In this document: positions 4,098-5,810 of the stretch, in pieces
How positions within the stretch are numbered: position 1 is the first letter of the stretch
Layout of the letters: each line of letters begins with the position of its first letter
Source of the DNA: Acidimicrobiaceae bacterium
GTDB taxonomy: Bacteria; Actinomycetota; Acidimicrobiia; Acidimicrobiales; RAAP-2
Direction: 5' to 3'
DNA length: 5,810 bases
Assembly: GCA_003135595.1 (NCBI GenBank)
Contig: PLCI01000177.1
Location: forward strand, 3,425 to 9,234
The notes under the pieces: model-generated
What the model was told of the DNA's origin: nothing
The model's database searches: none
The model's input: the letters and a program-made list of their open reading frames with translations, nothing else
Made by a program: the position numbers and the translations under genes

Positions 4098-5810
4098 GTG
4101 TCCCTCGATGAGCCCTCCAGCTCGGAGCTGACGTCGATCGACGAGCTGCGAGCAGAGAACGAGCGGCTCCGCCTCCAGCTCGCCGAGGCGCAGCGGGAGA
4201 TCTACGGGTGGCGCGTCCACGTCCAGGAGATCGCGGAGAGCCGCGCGGTGATCGTCGCGCGGCTGATGGCCGAGGCATTCGCCAAGGTCGCCCCCGCGGG
4301 GACGTGGCGCCGCCGCTGGAGCGGCAAGCTCACCGAGGGGATCCTGTGGATTCGCCGCGGTGGCCGCCCGTTCCCTCCGTACGTCACGCGCCGCTACCGC
4401 CAGTACTACGCCCACACCCGCCCGAGCGACACCCAGCTGCGCTCGCGTGCCGCGGCCCTCGGCTACCTGGAGCGACACCCGGTCGTCTCGGTCGTGGTCG
4501 CCGCGACGGCGGGGGACCTGCACGCCACGCTCGGCTCGCTCGCCGCCCAGGTCTACGACCGAGTCGAGGTGCTCGCCGCGGCCCCTCGGACCGTGGCGCT
4601 CGACGGGTCGGCGATCGTGGTCGTGAGCGACGGGCCGCTCGAGGCCCAGGTGAACGCCGCGGTCGCCGCAGCGAGCGGGGAGTACGTGGTGGTGCTCTGC
4701 GCGGGCGACCTGCTCGCCCCCCACGCGCTCTACGACCTCGTGGTCTGCATCGGCGAGGGCAACGACGCCGCCTACGGCGACGAGGACCGCTTCGACCTGG
4801 CCCACGAGCACGTCGACGGGCACCTGAAGCCCGCGGTGTTCGGCCGCGAGACGCTCTATTCCTACGACGTGGTCGGCGCGCCCCTGCTCGTCGAGCGCTC
4901 CCTGTTCGTCACCCTCGGCGGCTACGACGCGACGACGACGCCGGTCGCCGCCCACGACTTCGCCCTGCGGCTCACCGAGGCGACCGAGCGGATCGGCCAC
5001 GTCGCCGAGGTGCTCCTCTCGCGACCCGCGGCGTCGGACCCCGACCCGATGGACGCGACCGCCGCGACGATCCCCGTCGTCACCGCCGCGCTCGCGCGCT
5101 CGGGGGCGACGGCCACGGTGTCCCCGGGCGAGGTGCTGCCGAGCGTGCGCTACACCGTCGCCCCGGCCAGCCCCGCGCCGTCGGTCGCGATCGTCATCCC
5201 GACGAGGGACCGGCTCGACCTGCTTCGCGTGTGCATCGAGTCCGTCGAGCGCCGCACCACCTATCCCAACTACTCGATCGTGATCTGCGACAACGACTCG
5301 GTCGAGCCGCAGACCCTGGCCTGGATGCAGGCGAGCGGCCACGCGATCGTTGCCTGCCCCGGGCCGTTCAACTACGCGGCGATCATGAACCGCGGCGTCG
5401 CCCACACGAGCGCGGACTTCGTCGTGACGCTCAACAACGACACGACGATCGCCACGCCCAGGTGGCTGGACCACCTCGTCGGGCTGTGCTCCATGCCCAA
5501 GGTCGCCTCCGTCGGGGTCAAGCTCGAGTACCCCGACGGGCGCCTCCAGCACGAGGGGGTGGGCATCATCCCGCTGCCGGTGCACCTGAGCCGCGACATG
5601 AACTACGCGACGGTCGACCGCTGGCTCGCCTCCACGCGCAACGCCGCGGCGGTCACCGGGGCGTGCCAGATCGTTCGCACCGAGGCCTGGAACGAGCTCG
5701 GCGGCCTCGACGAGCGGCTCGCCGTCGCGTTCAACGACGTCGACTTCGGGATGCGGCTCTGCCAGGCGGGGTGGCGCGTCGTCTACACCCCCGAGGTGCT
5801 GCTCGGGCAC
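4098..5810 (+). CDS. Tandem family-2 glycosyltransferase, N-terminal part (C-terminus outside window)
   Basis: The frame is open for 571 codons from GTG 4098 to the window edge, with no stop. Residues about 10-60 form a predicted coiled coil (ELRAENERLRLQLAEAQ), then a basic stretch (RRRW, TRRYRQYY) to about 105. A first GT-A fold spans about 128-310: VVSVVVAAT, ASGEYVVVLCAGDLL, YGDEDRF, LGGY and HDFALRLTE. A second, well conserved, spans about 362 onward: VAIVIPTRDRLDLL, VICDNDS, FNYAAIMNRG, LNNDTTI (metal-site region, Asp448), KLEYPDGRLQHEGVG, VTGACQIVR, and FNDVDFGMRLCQAGW with Asp547 and Asp549. The cut falls at LLGH, where the family usually continues with a second histidine. GT2 enzymes of this type transfer sugars from nucleotide-sugars onto O-antigen, rhamnan or other cell-surface glycans at the cytoplasmic side of the membrane; the sugar cannot be told. 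In the first domain the usual DHDD reads CAGD (201-204), so it may not be catalytic. GTG 4098 is chosen because the coiled coil starts just after it and no better start is near. Confidence 0.88.
   Translation, partial: MSLDEPSSSELTSIDELRAENERLRLQLAEAQREIYGWRVHVQEIAESRAVIVARLMAEAFAKVAPAGTWRRRWSGKLTEGILWIRRGGRPFPPYVTRRYRQYYAHTRPSDTQLRSRAAALGYLERHPVVSVVVAATAGDLHATLGSLAAQVYDRVEVLAAAPRTVALDGSAIVVVSDGPLEAQVNAAVAAASGEYVVVLCAGDLLAPHALYDLVVCIGEGNDAAYGDEDRFDLAHEHVDGHLKPAVFGRETLYSYDVVGAPLLVERSLFVTLGGYDATTTPVAAHDFALRLTEATERIGHVAEVLLSRPAASDPDPMDATAATIPVVTAALARSGATATVSPGEVLPSVRYTVAPASPAPSVAIVIPTRDRLDLLRVCIESVERRTTYPNYSIVICDNDSVEPQTLAWMQASGHAIVACPGPFNYAAIMNRGVAHTSADFVVTLNNDTTIATPRWLDHLVGLCSMPKVASVGVKLEYPDGRLQHEGVGIIPLPVHLSRDMNYATVDRWLASTRNAAAVTGACQIVRTEAWNELGGLDERLAVAFNDVDFGMRLCQAGWRVVYTPEVLLGH

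Noticed and set aside
4086..5810. 574-codon open frame on the minus strand, antisense to the glycosyltransferase
   Set aside because: Low-complexity Arg/Gly/Val/Asp sequence with no recognisable motif, while the plus strand carries clear GT2 motifs throughout. It is a composition shadow despite its length.

Overview
The window is GC-rich DNA from what looks like an actinomycete (Actinomycetota, possibly Acidimicrobiia). This rests on the strong preference for G or C at third codon positions, GTG as the start codon of all four main genes, promoter-like sites placed for leaderless mRNAs, and the protein families present. The class-level guess is weak. The DNA is densely coding. Long open frames on the opposite strands are composition shadows and were left out.

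Layout: (1) Positions 1-768, minus strand, hold the N-terminal 256 residues of an exported protein made of a repeated beta-propeller-like module. (2) Positions 769-993 form a divergent control region with an 18-bp direct repeat, a 15-bp inverted repeat, an extended -10 promoter and a strong ribosome binding site. (3) Positions 994-1068 encode a probable 24-residue leader peptide overlapping the next start by 4 nt. (4) Positions 1065-2873 encode a 602-residue secreted protein with the same repeat module followed by a C-terminal CHAP-type cysteine amidase/peptidase domain. (5) Positions 2874-2955 hold a nested hairpin and a well-formed promoter. (6) Positions 2956-3114 encode a probable 52-residue leaderless small protein, again overlapping the next start by 4 nt. 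(7) Positions 3111-4061 encode a stand-alone CHAD-domain protein, likely polyphosphate-binding. (8) Positions 4098-5810, open at the window edge, encode a large family-2 glycosyltransferase with a coiled-coil N-terminus and two tandem GT-A domains, the first with an eroded metal site.

Two themes stand out. The first is a divergently transcribed pair of secreted relatives sharing a repeat module and one control region, with peptidoglycan remodelling as the only legible activity. The second is a repeated arrangement in which a tiny reading frame is joined by a GTGA overlap to a larger gene (994/1065 and 2956/3111). The glycosyltransferase suggests that surface polysaccharide synthesis genes begin at the right edge. 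No tRNA, rRNA, CRISPR array, insertion sequence or integrase was seen.
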